Made by a program: the position numbers and the translations under genes. 64,000 nucleotides of DNA. Source: DAIQRJ01 sp963708795 (lineage in GTDB: Bacteria > Actinomycetota > Actinomycetes > Propionibacteriales > DAIQRJ01). The stretch spans positions 1 through 64,000 of the forward strand of contig CAVPUH010000005.1 in assembly GCA_963708795.1 (NCBI GenBank), read 5' to 3'. Shown here in pieces: positions 46,851 to 57,014 of the stretch (the first letter of the stretch is position 1; every line of letters starts with the position of its first letter). Below the pieces are notes generated by a model that worked only from the letters and a program-made list of their open reading frames with translations, did not search any database and was not told the DNA's origin.

Positions 46851-48810
46851 ATGACGCACCGGCTGCCCGAACGGGACCGGCCGTGGATGATGCGTACGTA
46901 CGCGGGGCACTCCACGGCCGCCAAGTCCAATGAGCTCTACCGGCGCAACCTGGCCAAGGGCCAGACCGGCCTCTCCGTAGCCTTCGACCTGCCGACGCAG
47001 ACCGGCTATGACTCCGACCACGAGCTCGCGCGCGGCGAGGTCGGCAAGGTCGGCGTGCCGGTCGCGCACCGCGGCGACATGGCGGCGCTGCTGGACGGCA
47101 TCCCGCTCGACGCGATGAACACGTCGATGACGATCAACGCGACGGCGGCGTGGCTGCTGGCGCTCTACATCGTCGCGGCCGAGGAGCAGGGCGTCCCGGA
47201 GAGCGCGCTCCAGGGCACGACGCAGAACGACATCATCAAGGAGTACCTCTCGCGCGGGACCTACGCGTTCCCGCCCGGGCCGTCGATGCGGCTGATCGCG
47301 GACATGGTCGCCTACACGGTCGAGCACGTCCCGAAGTGGAACCCGGTCAACGTCTGCTCCTACCACCTGCAGGAGGCGGGGGCGACGCCGGTGCAGGAGA
47401 TCGCGTTCTCGCTGAGCACGGCGGAGGCGATCCTCGACGCGGTGGCCGAGCGCGTGCCCGCCGAGCGGATGCCCGCGGTCTTCGGGCGCATCTCGTTCTT
47501 CGTCAACGCCGGCGTGCGGTTCATCGAGGAGCACGCGAAGCTGCGCGCGATGGCGGTGCTGTGGGAGGAGCTCGGCCGCTCGCGCTACGGCGTGACCGAC
47601 GAGAAGGCGCTGCGCTTCCGCTACGGCGTGCAGGTCAATTCGCTGGGGCTGACCGAGTCCCAGCCCGAGAACAACGTCCAGCGGATCGTGCTGGAGGCGC
47701 TGGCCGTGACCTTGGGCCGCAACGCCCGGGCGCGCGCGGTGCAGTTGCCGGCCTGGAACGAGGCGCTCGGGCTGCCGCGGCCGTGGGACCAGCAGTGGTC
47801 GCTGCGCATCCAGCAGGTGCTGGCGTACGAGACCGATCTCTTGGACTACCCGGACATCTTCGAGGGGTCCGTCGTGATGGACGGGCTCGTCGACGAGTTG
47901 CTCGCGGGCGCGCGTGCGGAGATGGCGCGGGTCGACGAGCGCGGCGGGGCGGTCGAGGCCGTGCCGTACATGAAGGCGGCGCTGGTCGAGTCGCACCGCG
48001 CGCGGATCGCGCGGATCGAGTCCGGCGCGCAGGTGCTGGTCGGCGTGAACCGCTACGTCGAGACCGAGCCGTCGCCGCTGACCTCCGAGGACGGCGGGAT
48101 CCTGGTCGTCGATCCGGGCGTCGAGGCCGAGGCGCGCGCGGCGATCGCTGCGTGGCGCTCTGCTCGTGGCGATGTGTCGGCCGCGCTGGACGAGTTGCGC
48201 CGGGTCGCGGCGTCGGACGAGAACATCATGGAGGCGACGCTGGCCGCCGCCCGCGCGGGCGTGACGACCGGCGAGTGGGCGGGTGCGCTGCGCGACGTCT
48301 TCGGCTCCTACCGCGCGCCGACGGGCGTCGGCGAGGCCGCCTCCCCCGCGGCCGACGAGGACCTGCGCGACGAGGTCGCGCGGGTGTCGCGAGGCGCTGG
48401 GCCGGACGCTGAAGATCCTCGTCGGCAAGCCCGGCCTGGACGGGCACTCCAACGGCGCCGAGCAGATCGCCGTGCGCGCCCGCGACGCCGGCATGGACGT
48501 CGTCTACGAGGGCATCCGGCTGACGCCCGCGCAGATCGCGCGCTCGGCGATCGACGAGGGCGTCCACGTGATCGGGCTCTCGATCCTCTCCGGCTCGCAC
48601 CGCGAGCTGATCCCGGACGTGATCGCCGCGCTGGACGGCGCCGACATCCCGGTCGTCGTCGGCGGCATCATCCCGGACGCCGACGTCCCGGAGCTGCGCG
48701 CGGCGGGCGTCGCCGCGGTCTACACGCCCAAGGACTTCGAGCTCGACCGGATCATGCGCGAGATCACCGCGCTGGTCGCCGCGCGCAACAACGTCGGGGC
48801 CGCGGCGTAG
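46851..48810 (+). CDS. ecm: Ethylmalonyl-CoA mutase (B12-dependent)
   Basis: Ecm (also called MeaA) rearranges ethylmalonyl-CoA to methylsuccinyl-CoA with adenosylcobalamin. The N-terminal barrel starts RPWMMRTYAGHSTAAKSNEL and has GQTGLSVAFDLPTQTGYDSD. HELARGEVGKVGVPVAHRGD, TMTINATAAWLLALYIVAAE-type segments and VCSYHLQEAGATPVQEIAFS also appear. These follow the MeaA pattern more closely than methylmalonyl-CoA mutase, as I recall that family. The C-terminal B12 domain has the cobalt-binding LVGKPGLDGHSNGAEQIAVR and VVVGGIIPDADVPELRAAG. About 653 residues; only one break, near 48392. It belongs with ccr functionally. Confidence 0.92.
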
Positions 48811-48830
48811 CCGCGGCCGGAGACGCGCGG

Positions 48831-49860
48831 GTGGCGCGGCGGCGAGAGCGCGCGCGGCGCGCGGCGGCGCAGCGGCGCGGCGCGGACGGCGCTCGGCGCG
48901 CGACTCGCCGCGGGCGACCGCGCGGCCGCGCCCGCCGCGCTCAACCTGCTCGAGACGCGGACCGCGCGCGACGGAGGCGGCCGCGCTCGTCTCCGCCGCG
49001 GGCGACGGCGCCGGGCACGTCGTCGGCGTCACCGGGCCGCCGGGCGTCGGCAAGTCGACGCTGCTCAGCGCGCTGCTGCGCGAGTGGCGCTCGCGCGGGC
49101 TGTCGGTCGCGGTGCTCGCGGTCGATCCGTCCTCCAAGCGCTCCGGCGGCGCGCTGCTCGGCGACCGCGCGCGGATCGAGCACGACCCCGCCGACCGCGA
49201 CGTGTTCATCCGCTCGATGGCCGCGGGCGAGCGGCTCGGCGGGCTCGCTCCCGCGACGCGCGCGGCCGCGCAGGCGCTGGCGCAACGCGTTCGACGTCGT
49301 GGTCATCGAGACGGTCGGCGTCGGGCAGTCCGAGACCGACGTCGCCGAGGCCGCCGACTCCGTGGTCGTCGTCGTCCAGCCCGGGTCAGCGGCGACGCGC
49401 TGCAGTTCCTCAAGGCGGGGATCATGGAGGTGCCGGACATGCTCGTGGTCACCAAGGCCGACCTCGGCGCGCCCGCCCGTCGCGCCGAGGAGGACCTGCG
49501 GGTGGCGCTGCGCTCGCTCGGCGCCGAGCACGCCGGTGCTGGCGGTGTCCTCGATCGCGCCCGTGTCGGGCATCGACGCGCTCGCCGACGCGCTCGCGCG
49601 AGCACCGGGCGTCGCTCGACCGCGCGACCACCGCGTGACCGTCCGCCGACTCGGCGCGCTCGCCGACTTCGTGCACGAGCACGGCGAGCGCGGCCTGCGC
49701 GTCGCTCGGCGGCCGCCGCGCCGCGCGCCGCTTCCTCGCCGATCAGGCCGCCGAGCTCGACGAGCCCGCGCTGCTGCGCGCCTTGGAGGCCAGGTCCTCG
49801 CAGAGCGACCACAGCGCTTCGCGATCGGCCTCGGAGTCCGGCGACGCGCCGATCCGGTAG
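48831..49860 (+). CDS. meaB: MeaB/ArgK-type GTPase chaperone of B12 mutase
   Basis: This is a G3E-type GTPase that protects or reloads adenosylcobalamin mutases, here most likely Ecm. The Walker A motif is GVTGPPGVGKSTLLSALLRE. VAVLAVDPSSKRSGGALLGD, RARIEHDPADRDVFIRSMA, VIETVGVGQSETDVAEAADS and LVVTKADLGAPARRAEEDLR follow. The C-terminal helix is LRRLGALADFVHEHGERGL-like. It starts about 20 bp after ecm, with no reliable start codon because the first 120 bp are badly scrambled; the GTG at 48831 is a guess. Breaks lie near 48900, 48965, 49285, 49390, 49535, 49600, 49640 and 49710. The end overlaps the convergent SDR gene and may really lie near 49800. Confidence 0.85.
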
Positions 49861-50689
49861 TGCGTGGGCCGCTGCCGGCGGTCCATCCAGAACTTGCCGG
49901 TGCTGCGCAGCGGTTCCGGCGACCCACCGAGCCAGACGATCGTGTCCGCGCCCTCGGCGCCGTCGCGGAGGATCGGGCGGGTGACCGCGCGGAAGACCGC
50001 CATCGCGCCCTGCACGCCGGTCGGTGTCCGCCCAGCCGGGATGCATCGCGTGCACGGCGACGCCGCCCAGCCTGCGCGCCCACTGCTCGGTGATGGTCAT
50101 CTCGGCCCGCTTGGAGCGCGCGTAGAACGTCTTCGGGTTGTACTCGTCGCGCTCGGACATCAGGTCGCCCGCGTTCAGCGCCTGCGCGTACATGCCGCCG
50201 GAGACGACGTTGATCACCCGCTCGACGCGCGCGCCCAGGTCACGCATCAGCACCCACGGCCCGAGGACGTGCGTGGCGAACGTCAACTCCACCCCGTCGA
50301 CGGACCGCGACCGCTCACTCGGCATCACGCCCGCGTTGTTGACCAGCACGTCGACGTGCCCGACGTCCGCCGCGAGTCGCGTCCAGCGCGGCGACGCTCG
50401 ACACGTCGCACGCCACCCCGCGGACGTCACCGCTGATCGCCCGCTCGGCGTCCTTCGCCCGCTCATCGTTGCGCGCGACGGCCAGCACCCGCGCGCCCAG
50501 CGACGCGAACCCCTGCGCGGCGGCCAGCCCAAGCCCCGACGCCGCCCCCGTGACCAGCACGACCTTCCCGTCCATCCGCGGCGGATCGTCCGGCCAGCCG
50601 GGCAGCCGCTTGCGCAGCGTCAGCCCGTACTTGCCGTAGCCGGGAGCGATCGTGCGGTCAAGGAACGTGTCAACGGCGGAAGCGAGCAT
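49743..50689 (-). CDS. Short-chain dehydrogenase/reductase
   Basis: This is an NAD(P)-dependent SDR enzyme of about 315 residues. The Rossmann motif is VVLVTGAASGLGLAAAQGFA. DVLVNNAGVMPSERSRSVDG, INVVSGGMYAQALNAGDLMS and the active-site YARSKRAEMTITEQWARRLG (YxxxK) follow. The N-terminal DRTIAPGYGKYGLTLRKRLP and C-terminal KFWMDRRQRPTHYRIGASPD match a subgroup often annotated as DHRS12-like. The substrate is unknown. Breaks occur near 50390 and 50020. The start at 50689 faces a hairpin-rich intergenic region. Confidence 0.88.
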
Positions 50690-50758
50690 CTCCCAGAACT
50701 ACGAGCCTTCATGCCCTCGTGGATCACCCACTCGGCGGCCGCGAGTCGCGTCGTGTGT

Positions 50759-50793
50759 GGCGAGTTTGTACCGATAATCGGTACGAACTCGCC
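50759..50793. repeat. Long inverted repeat, hairpin 1 of 3
   Basis: Two 17-base arms (50759-50775 and 50777-50793) pair with one T-G mismatch around a single A. The core GTACCGATAATCGGTAC is a perfect palindrome. It lies in the 330-bp gap between the SDR and P-loop kinase genes. Confidence 0.7.
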
Positions 50794-50796
50794 ACG

Positions 50797-50839
50797 GCGA
50801 GTTGTTTGACTCTCGGTATGCGGGAGTGAAACAACTCGC
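50797..50839. repeat. Long inverted repeat, hairpin 2 of 3
   Basis: GCGAGTTGTTT (50797-50807) pairs perfectly with AAACAACTCGC (50829-50839). The inner ACTCTC/GGGAGT helix continues after one mismatch and closes on a seven-base loop. The arm starts with the same GGCGAGTT word as hairpin 1. Confidence 0.7.
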
Positions 50840-50856
50840 GCAACCACCAGGTTGCG
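50839..50856. repeat. Inverted repeat, hairpin 3 of 3
   Basis: CGCAACC (50839-50845) and GGTTGCG (50850-50856) form a perfect 7-bp stem with an ACCA loop, directly abutting hairpin 2. The remaining bases to 51021 hold no gene I can support. Confidence 0.6.
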
Positions 50857-51021
50857 TCCCGCGCCCCGTTCGGCGCGCCGATGTCTCGCAGGGGTCAATC
50901 CGCAGCCCGAAGGGCCGAGCGCAGCGAGCCGCGAAGCGGTGCCCTTGACGCCGGCGAGGCGATCCGCTCGCCGTTTCGCCGCGCGTCGGCGAGCGCCGTC
51001 GGCCGTTGCGATAGTCCTGAC

Positions 51022-51594
51022 ATGTTGCTCTTGATCACGGGTGCCAGCGGTGCCGGCAAGTCGTCCGTGCGAGAGGCGATCGAGCCCCAGCTGTCGCCGG
51101 CGGTCGAATGCGTCGAGCTTCGCGATGTCGTGTCGATTCCGGCGGTGCCGACGCTGGCGTGGCGGCAGCGTGCGACCGAGGCGGTCGTGCTGCGGGCGAT
51201 CGAATTGCAGCCATCGGGGCGGCATCTGCTGCTCTCCGGCGATCCGGTGGCCGCGGCCGAGGTCGTGGCCGCGCCGTCCGCCCCAGCGCTCGACGGGCTG
51301 GCCGTCTGCCTGTTGGACGTCTCGCCCGAAGTGCAGGCCCGTCGTCTCAGTTCGCGCGGCGACGACCCGTCGCTGCTCGCAAACCACCAGGCCTTCGCCG
51401 AATGGATGCGCCGGCAGGCGGCCGACCCTCTGCACATGCCGCACGTGCTGAGCACCGGAGGCTGGGAGGAAATGCGCTGGGATCGGCTGACGAACGTGAG
51501 CTCGAATTGGCAGACGCGCGTCATCGACACCTCCGAGATGACCCGCCCCGCGGTCGCTGAGGCGGTTCTCGCGTGGTGCCAGAGCGTGCTCTAG
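51022..51594 (+). CDS. P-loop nucleotide kinase-like protein
   Basis: This intact 190-residue protein starts MLLLITGASGAGKSSVREAI, with the Walker A motif GASGAGKS at the N-terminus. VECVELRDVVSIPAVPTLAW and HLLLSGDPVAAAEVVAAPSA follow, then LAVCLLDVSPEVQARRLSSR with an arginine-rich lid (QARRLSSRGDD). The fold resembles small-molecule or nucleoside kinases with unknown substrate. The conserved LANHQAFAEWMRRQAADPLH suggests a defined family seen widely in bacteria. It converges on the SHOCT gene with 4 bp overlap. Confidence 0.8.
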   Translation: MLLLITGASGAGKSSVREAIEPQLSPAVECVELRDVVSIPAVPTLAWRQRATEAVVLRAIELQPSGRHLLLSGDPVAAAEVVAAPSAPALDGLAVCLLDVSPEVQARRLSSRGDDPSLLANHQAFAEWMRRQAADPLHMPHVLSTGGWEEMRWDRLTNVSSNWQTRVIDTSEMTRPAVAEAVLAWCQSVL

Positions 51595-51795
51595 GAGCGC
51601 GCCTCGCCTTTGCGCTCGTCGAACTCGGCCTGAGTGATGTCGCCGTCGTCGAGTTGATGCTTGAGCTTCGTCTGAGCCGCGAACTCGTCGATCTCCTCCG
51701 ATGACGGGGGCGCCGCGGGCGCCGGGGCCGCCGGCGGGCGGCGGGACCGCGTCCTTCGGCGGCTCTTCTTCGTGACGTCGGTGAAGCAGCGACAT
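51591..51795 (-). CDS. SHOCT-domain small protein
   Basis: This is a short protein of about 68 residues. MSLLHRRHEEEPPKDAVPPP precedes a Pro/Ala linker, and a C-terminal SHOCT-type helical hairpin follows: EIDEFAAQTKLKHQLDDGDI, TQAEFDERKGEARS. SHOCT segments are short oligomerisation motifs. One frame break lies near 51715, where an extra base separates linker and hairpin. Function is unknown. Confidence 0.72.
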
Positions 51796-51954
51796 GGTCG
51801 AGTCCGTTTCGTCGGGTCGTTTCGGCACGCATATCGAACCGCCCACGCACGGCGAACGCATCACCCGGTTCGCATTACGACCCCGAAAGCTCAGGGTGGC
51901 CAGGGGCAAAGTTCAGGGCTGACAACCCGAGCGGCGCAGCCTAGGCTGACCGTC

Positions 51955-53093
51955 ATGCGCGTGAAACTGATCCTGGCCATTCTCGTCAGCGGCGTCGCCG
52001 CCGCCCCGGCGCACGCGGCGTCGGGCGGGGCGACGTTGCCGATCGCGCAGGCGCCGTACGTGGCCTGGCTCGGTGGGCAGTGCACCGGCACGCTGATCTC
52101 GCCGACGCGCATCCTCACCGCGGCGCATTGCCTGGACGGAGCGGACATCGCCGACGCGCAGGTCCTGGTCGGCGTCGACGGCAACACGTTGACCGAGGGC
52201 TTCAGCAAGCTCGCCGTGCCCGTGCGCGGGTACGCCGTGCACCCGAAGTTCAAGCTGTGCGTTCCCGTTCGCGCACAACAGCCCGCAGGACGCGATCGCG
52301 GTCAATGACGTCGGGCTGATCCTGCTCAAGAAGCCGATCCGGACGATCGCGCCGGTGCGCCTGGCCGGCGCGGGCGACGGCGCGCTGGAGGCGGGCGGGG
52401 CCGCCGCGGCGATCCTCGGCTACGGCATCACCGGCGCCGGTGACCAGGCCGGCGCGCCGGCGCGCGCGCCGCTGCAGCAGGCCGCGCTGAGCGTCCTCGC
52501 GCCGGCGACTGCGAGCAGGCCTACCCGCGCGCGATCGAGGCCACGATGCTCTGCACCGCGGACCCCGCGCACCAGGCGCCGCCGTTCGTCATGGCCTGCC
52601 CGGGCGACAGCGGCGGCCCGGTGATCGCGCAGACCCCGAGCGGCCCGGTGCAGATCGGCGTCACCAGCTGGGGAGCGGAGGTGATGGACGTCGGCTGCGG
52701 CGAGCGCTCGCTGCCGAACGTCGCCATGCGCGTCTCGTCGTACGCCGCGTTCATCAACCAGGCCAAGCCGGTCATCGAGCCCTACACCACCGGCCCGGGT
52801 TCTCGCCACACGAGCATCACCGGCGTGGCCCGGATCGGGAACACGGTGACGTGCGCGCCCCCGAAGCTCGGCGGCGCGCCGCTCAAGCTGTCCTACGAGT
52901 GGTCGGTCGGGACGCAACACCGGCGACATCAGAGCCGATCCGCGGCGCCCACGGACCGACGCTGAAGATCACGAAGGCGCTCTACGACCGCGCGCGCCCG
53001 AAGGCGTTCCGCTCGCTCTTCTGCACCGCGACCGCGCGCAACGCGGGCGGGAGCCTCGACACCGGGCTCGTCTCGATCCGGATGAAGAAGTAG
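51955..53093 (+). CDS. Secreted trypsin-like (S1) serine protease
   Basis: This is a secreted chymotrypsin-fold protease. The signal peptide is MRVKLILAILVSGVAAAPAH. The triad is His in TRILTAAHCLDGAD, Asp in AVNDVGLILLKKPI and Ser in MACPGDSGGPVIA. GVTSWGAEVMDVGCGERSLP and VAMRVSSYAAFINQAKPVIE close the protease domain. A further C-terminal beta module (GNTVTCAPPKLGGAPLKLSY, AFRSLFCTATARNAGGSLDT) follows, probably Ig-like. The negatively charged S1 residue is not clear, so specificity is open. Breaks occur near 52260, 52508, 52910 and 52950. Confidence 0.9.
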
Positions 53094-53100
53094 CCCGCCG

Positions 53101-56100
53101 TCAGCAGGCCGGATCGTACGGGCGCCCGGGCAGGAACGCGTCCCATTCCGCGCGGGTCAGCCGGCGCCCGGCGACCTCGCAGGCGTGCCGGATGAGCGCC
53201 TCGGGGCGGATGTCCCAGCGGACCGCGCGGCCCGCGGCGTAACCGGCGATCACGTGCGTCGCGTCGGCGGTGAGGATCGGCGTCACGAGCGCGCCGGGCA
53301 CGCCGGGGAGCGGGGTGCCGATCGGCTGGCCGCTGGGGATGTCCCACAGCTGCACGCTGCCCGAGATGGTGCCGGTGGCGAGCGTGCGGCCGTTGGGCGT
53401 GAAGGAGGCGCCGGTCGCGTTGCCGGGGGCGAGCGGGGACGTCACCGGCCTCCAGGTGTCGGTCGAGTAGACCGTCACGCTGCCGGGGAGGTCGCCGACG
53501 GCGAGCCACCGGCCGTCGGGGCTGAAGCGCCCGAAGGAGACGCCATTGTCCAGCCGCAGCGTCTTGACCCGCTCCGCGCGGCGCACGTCCCAGATCTCGA
53601 GCGTGTCCTGGGTGACGGCGTGGGTGAGCGCCTGCACGCTCAGCCAGCGCCCGTTGGGGCTGATCTGGGCGTCGCTGACGCCGCCGGGCAACGCGAAGTG
53701 GAACGTTCGCAGCGCGTGTCCGTCGGGCAGCGACCAGAGCTTGACCGTGCCGTCGGAGGTCGCCGTCACGCAGCCGGCGCCCGTCCGCGCTGGCGCTCGG
53801 GGTCATGAGGAAGTTGGCCAACCGGTTGCGCCCGAAGGGGTAGGACTCCGCCCCGGCGCGGAGCCGGCTCAGTACCCGGCCGCGGTCGGCGTCGACAAGC
53901 GCCACCCGGCCGTACGCGCTGCCCGCGGCGAGCGTGTGGGTGCCCGGCACGAAGGTCATCCCCTCGATGCCGCTAGCGGCCCTCGACGCCGGTCTCGTGC
54001 ACGACAGGGATCGAGCGCCCGTGCGGCACCCGAGACCGCAGGTCCTCGATCCAGACCGTGCCGTCGGACTGGCCGTGCGCCAACAGCGTGGCGTCGGAAC
54101 TCAGCGCGTAGCGCTGATTGGGGTCATCGGGCTTGCCGGTGGCGAACGCCTGCCCGAGCCGGCGATCGCCGGCGAGATCCCAGATCAGCGCGGTCCCGCC
54201 CTGATCGACGGTGTACAGCGTCCGCCCGTGGTCGGCGAGCTGGGGCGAGAAGGCGCTGCGGGCGTGACCCTCCAGCGTCTCCTCCTGCGTCGCCTGACGG
54301 ACGTCCCAGCGGATCACCGCACCGTCCTCGCCCGTGGTGACCAGGGAGCGCCCGTCGGGCGTGAAGATCGCCTCGTTGACCTGGCCGCCGTGATGGCCTG
54401 AGGCCGTGCGCACCTCGCCGCTCGCCAGATCGAGGAGGTGCACGGAGCCGTCATCGCCGCCGATCGCCACGGTCCGGCCGTCGCGGCTGACCGCGTAGGC
54501 GGTCGGCTGGATGCCCAGCGCCCGCGCCCCGGCCTTCGGGAACGTCCGCACCACGTCGCCTTCGTGTTCGCTGACGTTGTCCAGCCCGCCGACGACGAAA
54601 CCCTCGCGGGTGGCGATGACCGGCGTCCGCGGCCATGCCTGGAACGGATTGAACGTGAGCCGGCGCTGGAGGTCGAACGGGACCGGCGCGCCGCTCGATC
54701 GTCCGCTGTTCGCGTCGTAGCGCCAGAGCGCTCCCCCGTCGCCGCCGTCGCCGTAGATCACCACGCCGACCGTGCCGCCGTCGGGGGAGTACCGGACGCT
54801 CGCGCCGGCACGCTCGAGCGGGAGGCTGATCGGCCGGTTCACGCGCAGCGTGCGGGCATCGACCAGCGCGACGAGGAACCGCCAGCCGTCCGGCAACTCC
54901 GGAGGTGTTGCCCGCCAGGCTGGTGTAGAGGACCGCGAGCTCGCGACCGTCCGGGCGGTAGGCGAGCCCGTAGATCCCTGGCTTGTAGGTCTCGGGCTCG
55001 AAGGTGGCGAGCTTGCGCCGGGTCGCGGTGTCGAAGAGCCCCACATGCCCTGACTCGTCGCCGACGGCGAGCGTGCCCCCGTCGGGGCTGACGGCGGCGT
55101 TCATCGCCTGCGCGCCGTCCCAGCGGATGATGCCGATCGCCGCCGGGCTGCGCAGCAGCGTGCCGAGCAGGTTCCCGCGAGTGCGCACCGTGTCGTCGAG
55201 CGCGACCCCTTGACGGGCCAGCAGCAGCGAGCGGTCCAGTTGCGTCTCCAGCAGCGCGGTCGCACCGACGCGCTCGGCGTCGGCCGCCAGCGCGGCGTCG
55301 CGCGCCTGGCCGCGCTGGCCGAGCGCGACGACGCCCGCCACGATGGCCAGCGCGAGCAGTGCCATGGCCCCACCCAGTAGCGCGCGCAGGCGGCGGTTGG
55401 TGCGGCGCGCGGCGACCGCCTCGCGCTCGCCTCGCTCCTGCGCGGCGGCGAGGAACTCGCGCTCGAGCGCTTCAACTCGTCGTCGCTGCACTCGAGTGCC
55501 GACGCAAGCCGCCCGCCGCGGTAGAGGTCGCCCGGGTCGCGGCCGCGCTCGGCCCAGTCGCGCGCCGCGTTCGCGAGGTGGTGGTGCACGCGCCGCCGGT
55601 CGGCGTCCTCCTCGAGCCAAGCCGCGCAGCCGCGGCCACTCGCGCAGCAGCGCCTCGTGTGCGACCTCGACCGCGCTCGGCGTCGAACGGCGATCAGCCG
55701 CCGGTCGGCGAGCAGCGTCGAGCACGGCGATGACCTCCGCGTCGCGCAGCTCGTCGAGCGCGACGCGCCGGCGCACGACGATGCCGCGCTCGTCCTCGTC
55801 GACCAGCCGCAGCAGCAGTCGCCGGGCGATCGCCCGTTCTCGCGTCGGCGAGGCTCGCGAAGGCCTGCTCGGCCAGCCGCGCGACCGCGCCCGCGCACGC
55901 CGCCCGCCCGCTCGTAGGCGGCGAGCGTGCAGCTGCTCGCCGTCGCGCTCGCTGCCAGAGCTCGAGCAGCGCCGTCGAGAGCAGCGGCAGCGCGCCGGGC
56001 TCGCCGTCGACGTCGTCGACCAGCGATCGCTCGACGCTCGGCTCGACGAGCAGCCGGCGCGCTGCGGCGGGATCTCGATCGCGCGCCGCAGCTCGTCGGG

Positions 56101-56608
56101 CTGCCATCGGGCCGACGAGCACCTGGTTGGCGGCGACCAGCTGGCGCGAGCTCTGGGTGCGCCGCGCAGCGCCCGTAGAAGTCGGCGCGGATGGCGAGCA
56201 CGACGCACCCGAGCGGCGGCGCGCGGTCCTCGGCGAGCGCCACGATCGCGGCGAGGAACGCGTCCGCGTCGCGGAAGGCCGTGAACGTCTCCTCGAACTG
56301 GTCGACCGCGAGCAGCACCGGGCCCGTCGAGCTCGGGCAGCGCGCGGCGCAGCTCGCGCAGCGGCTGCGCCCGGGCGGATCAGCAACCTGCGGCCAGCCC
56401 TCGCTGCCCGGCAGCACGCCGGCCGCCAGCGCGGGCAGCAGCCCGGCGCGCGACCGCGGAGGACTTGCCGCTGCCCGATGGGCCGACGACGCCGAGCAGC
56501 GGCGCGCCGACGAGCCGCGCGACGAGTCGCGCCCACGAGCCGCTCGCGGCCGAAGAAGAAGCGCGCGTCCTCGCGCTCGAACGCCGCCAGGCCCTTGAAC
56601 GGGTGCAT
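53101..56608 (-). CDS. nSTAND ATPase with C-terminal WD40 propeller
   Basis: This is a single large protein of about 1,160 residues. It opens MHPFKGLAAFEREDARFFFG, the usual border of nSTAND modules, then Walker A LLGVVGPSGSGKSSAV. LAVDQFEETFTAFRDADAFL (Walker B), CVVLAIRADFYGRCAAHPEL and GEPGALPLLSTALLELWQR are family motifs. An Arg-rich linker leads to one membrane span (LRALLGGAMALLALAIVAGV) and a run of WD-type repeats: AVSPDGGTLAVGDESGHVGL, IFTPDGRSLVTTGEDGAVIR, FSPDGRWLAVGDLPGSVTVY and FTPNGRTLATGTISGSVQLW. It ends RLTRAEWDAFLPGRPYDPAC. No effector domain precedes the ATPase. About eleven frame breaks lie in it. Signal, target and effector are unknown. Confidence 0.87.
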
Positions 56609-56770
56609 GGCACCCGCCCGGGTCCGTGGTTGCTCCGGGATCTGCTTCGTCGCGGTGACGCGACGCCGCCGATCCCGGAAAGCCGATGCCAGCTGCAGGC
56701 GAAGCGGTCCACGTAAGGCGACTTCTCGTCGCTCGATCACGGTGCGGTTTAGGAGTAAGTCCTGCCCCGT

Positions 56771-56791
56771 CACGACATCAGACGTGTCGTG
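56771..56791. promoter_or_regulatory. Inverted repeat in intergenic region
   Basis: CACGACA (56771-56777) and TGTCGTG (56785-56791) form a perfect 7-bp inverted repeat with a 7-base spacer. The 406 bp between the nSTAND gene (56608) and the RaiA-like gene (57015) hold no gene I can support. An assembly or transfer junction may lie here. Confidence 0.4.
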
Positions 56792-57014
56792 TGCCGGGAG
56801 AAGACCAGTAGTGGACCAACACGCTCATCGAAGCGCCGCGACCGTCTCAGCAGGCGAATGTGGGGTCGAAGACCAGGTCGGCCGGTCGGGTGCCACCCAC
56901 GGCACAGCCCACATCCGGCTGGAGCCCAGCACATCCACAGGATCCGTCGATAGACCGGAGACGGTATGACGGATTACCCATGCCCGCACATCCACTCTCT
57001 TACGGAGGTACGCA

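Noticed and set aside
46851..48810. Methylmalonyl-CoA mutase large subunit
   Set aside because: The N-terminus and YDSDHELARGEVGKVGVPV pattern, with ccr next door, fit ethylmalonyl-CoA mutase better; this remains a family-level judgement without a search.
50870..51021. Short ORF upstream of the P-loop kinase (MSRRGQSAARRAERSEPRSG)
   Set aside because: It is Arg/Ala-rich, has no ribosome-binding site, and the kinase has its own ATG with Walker A at the expected distance.
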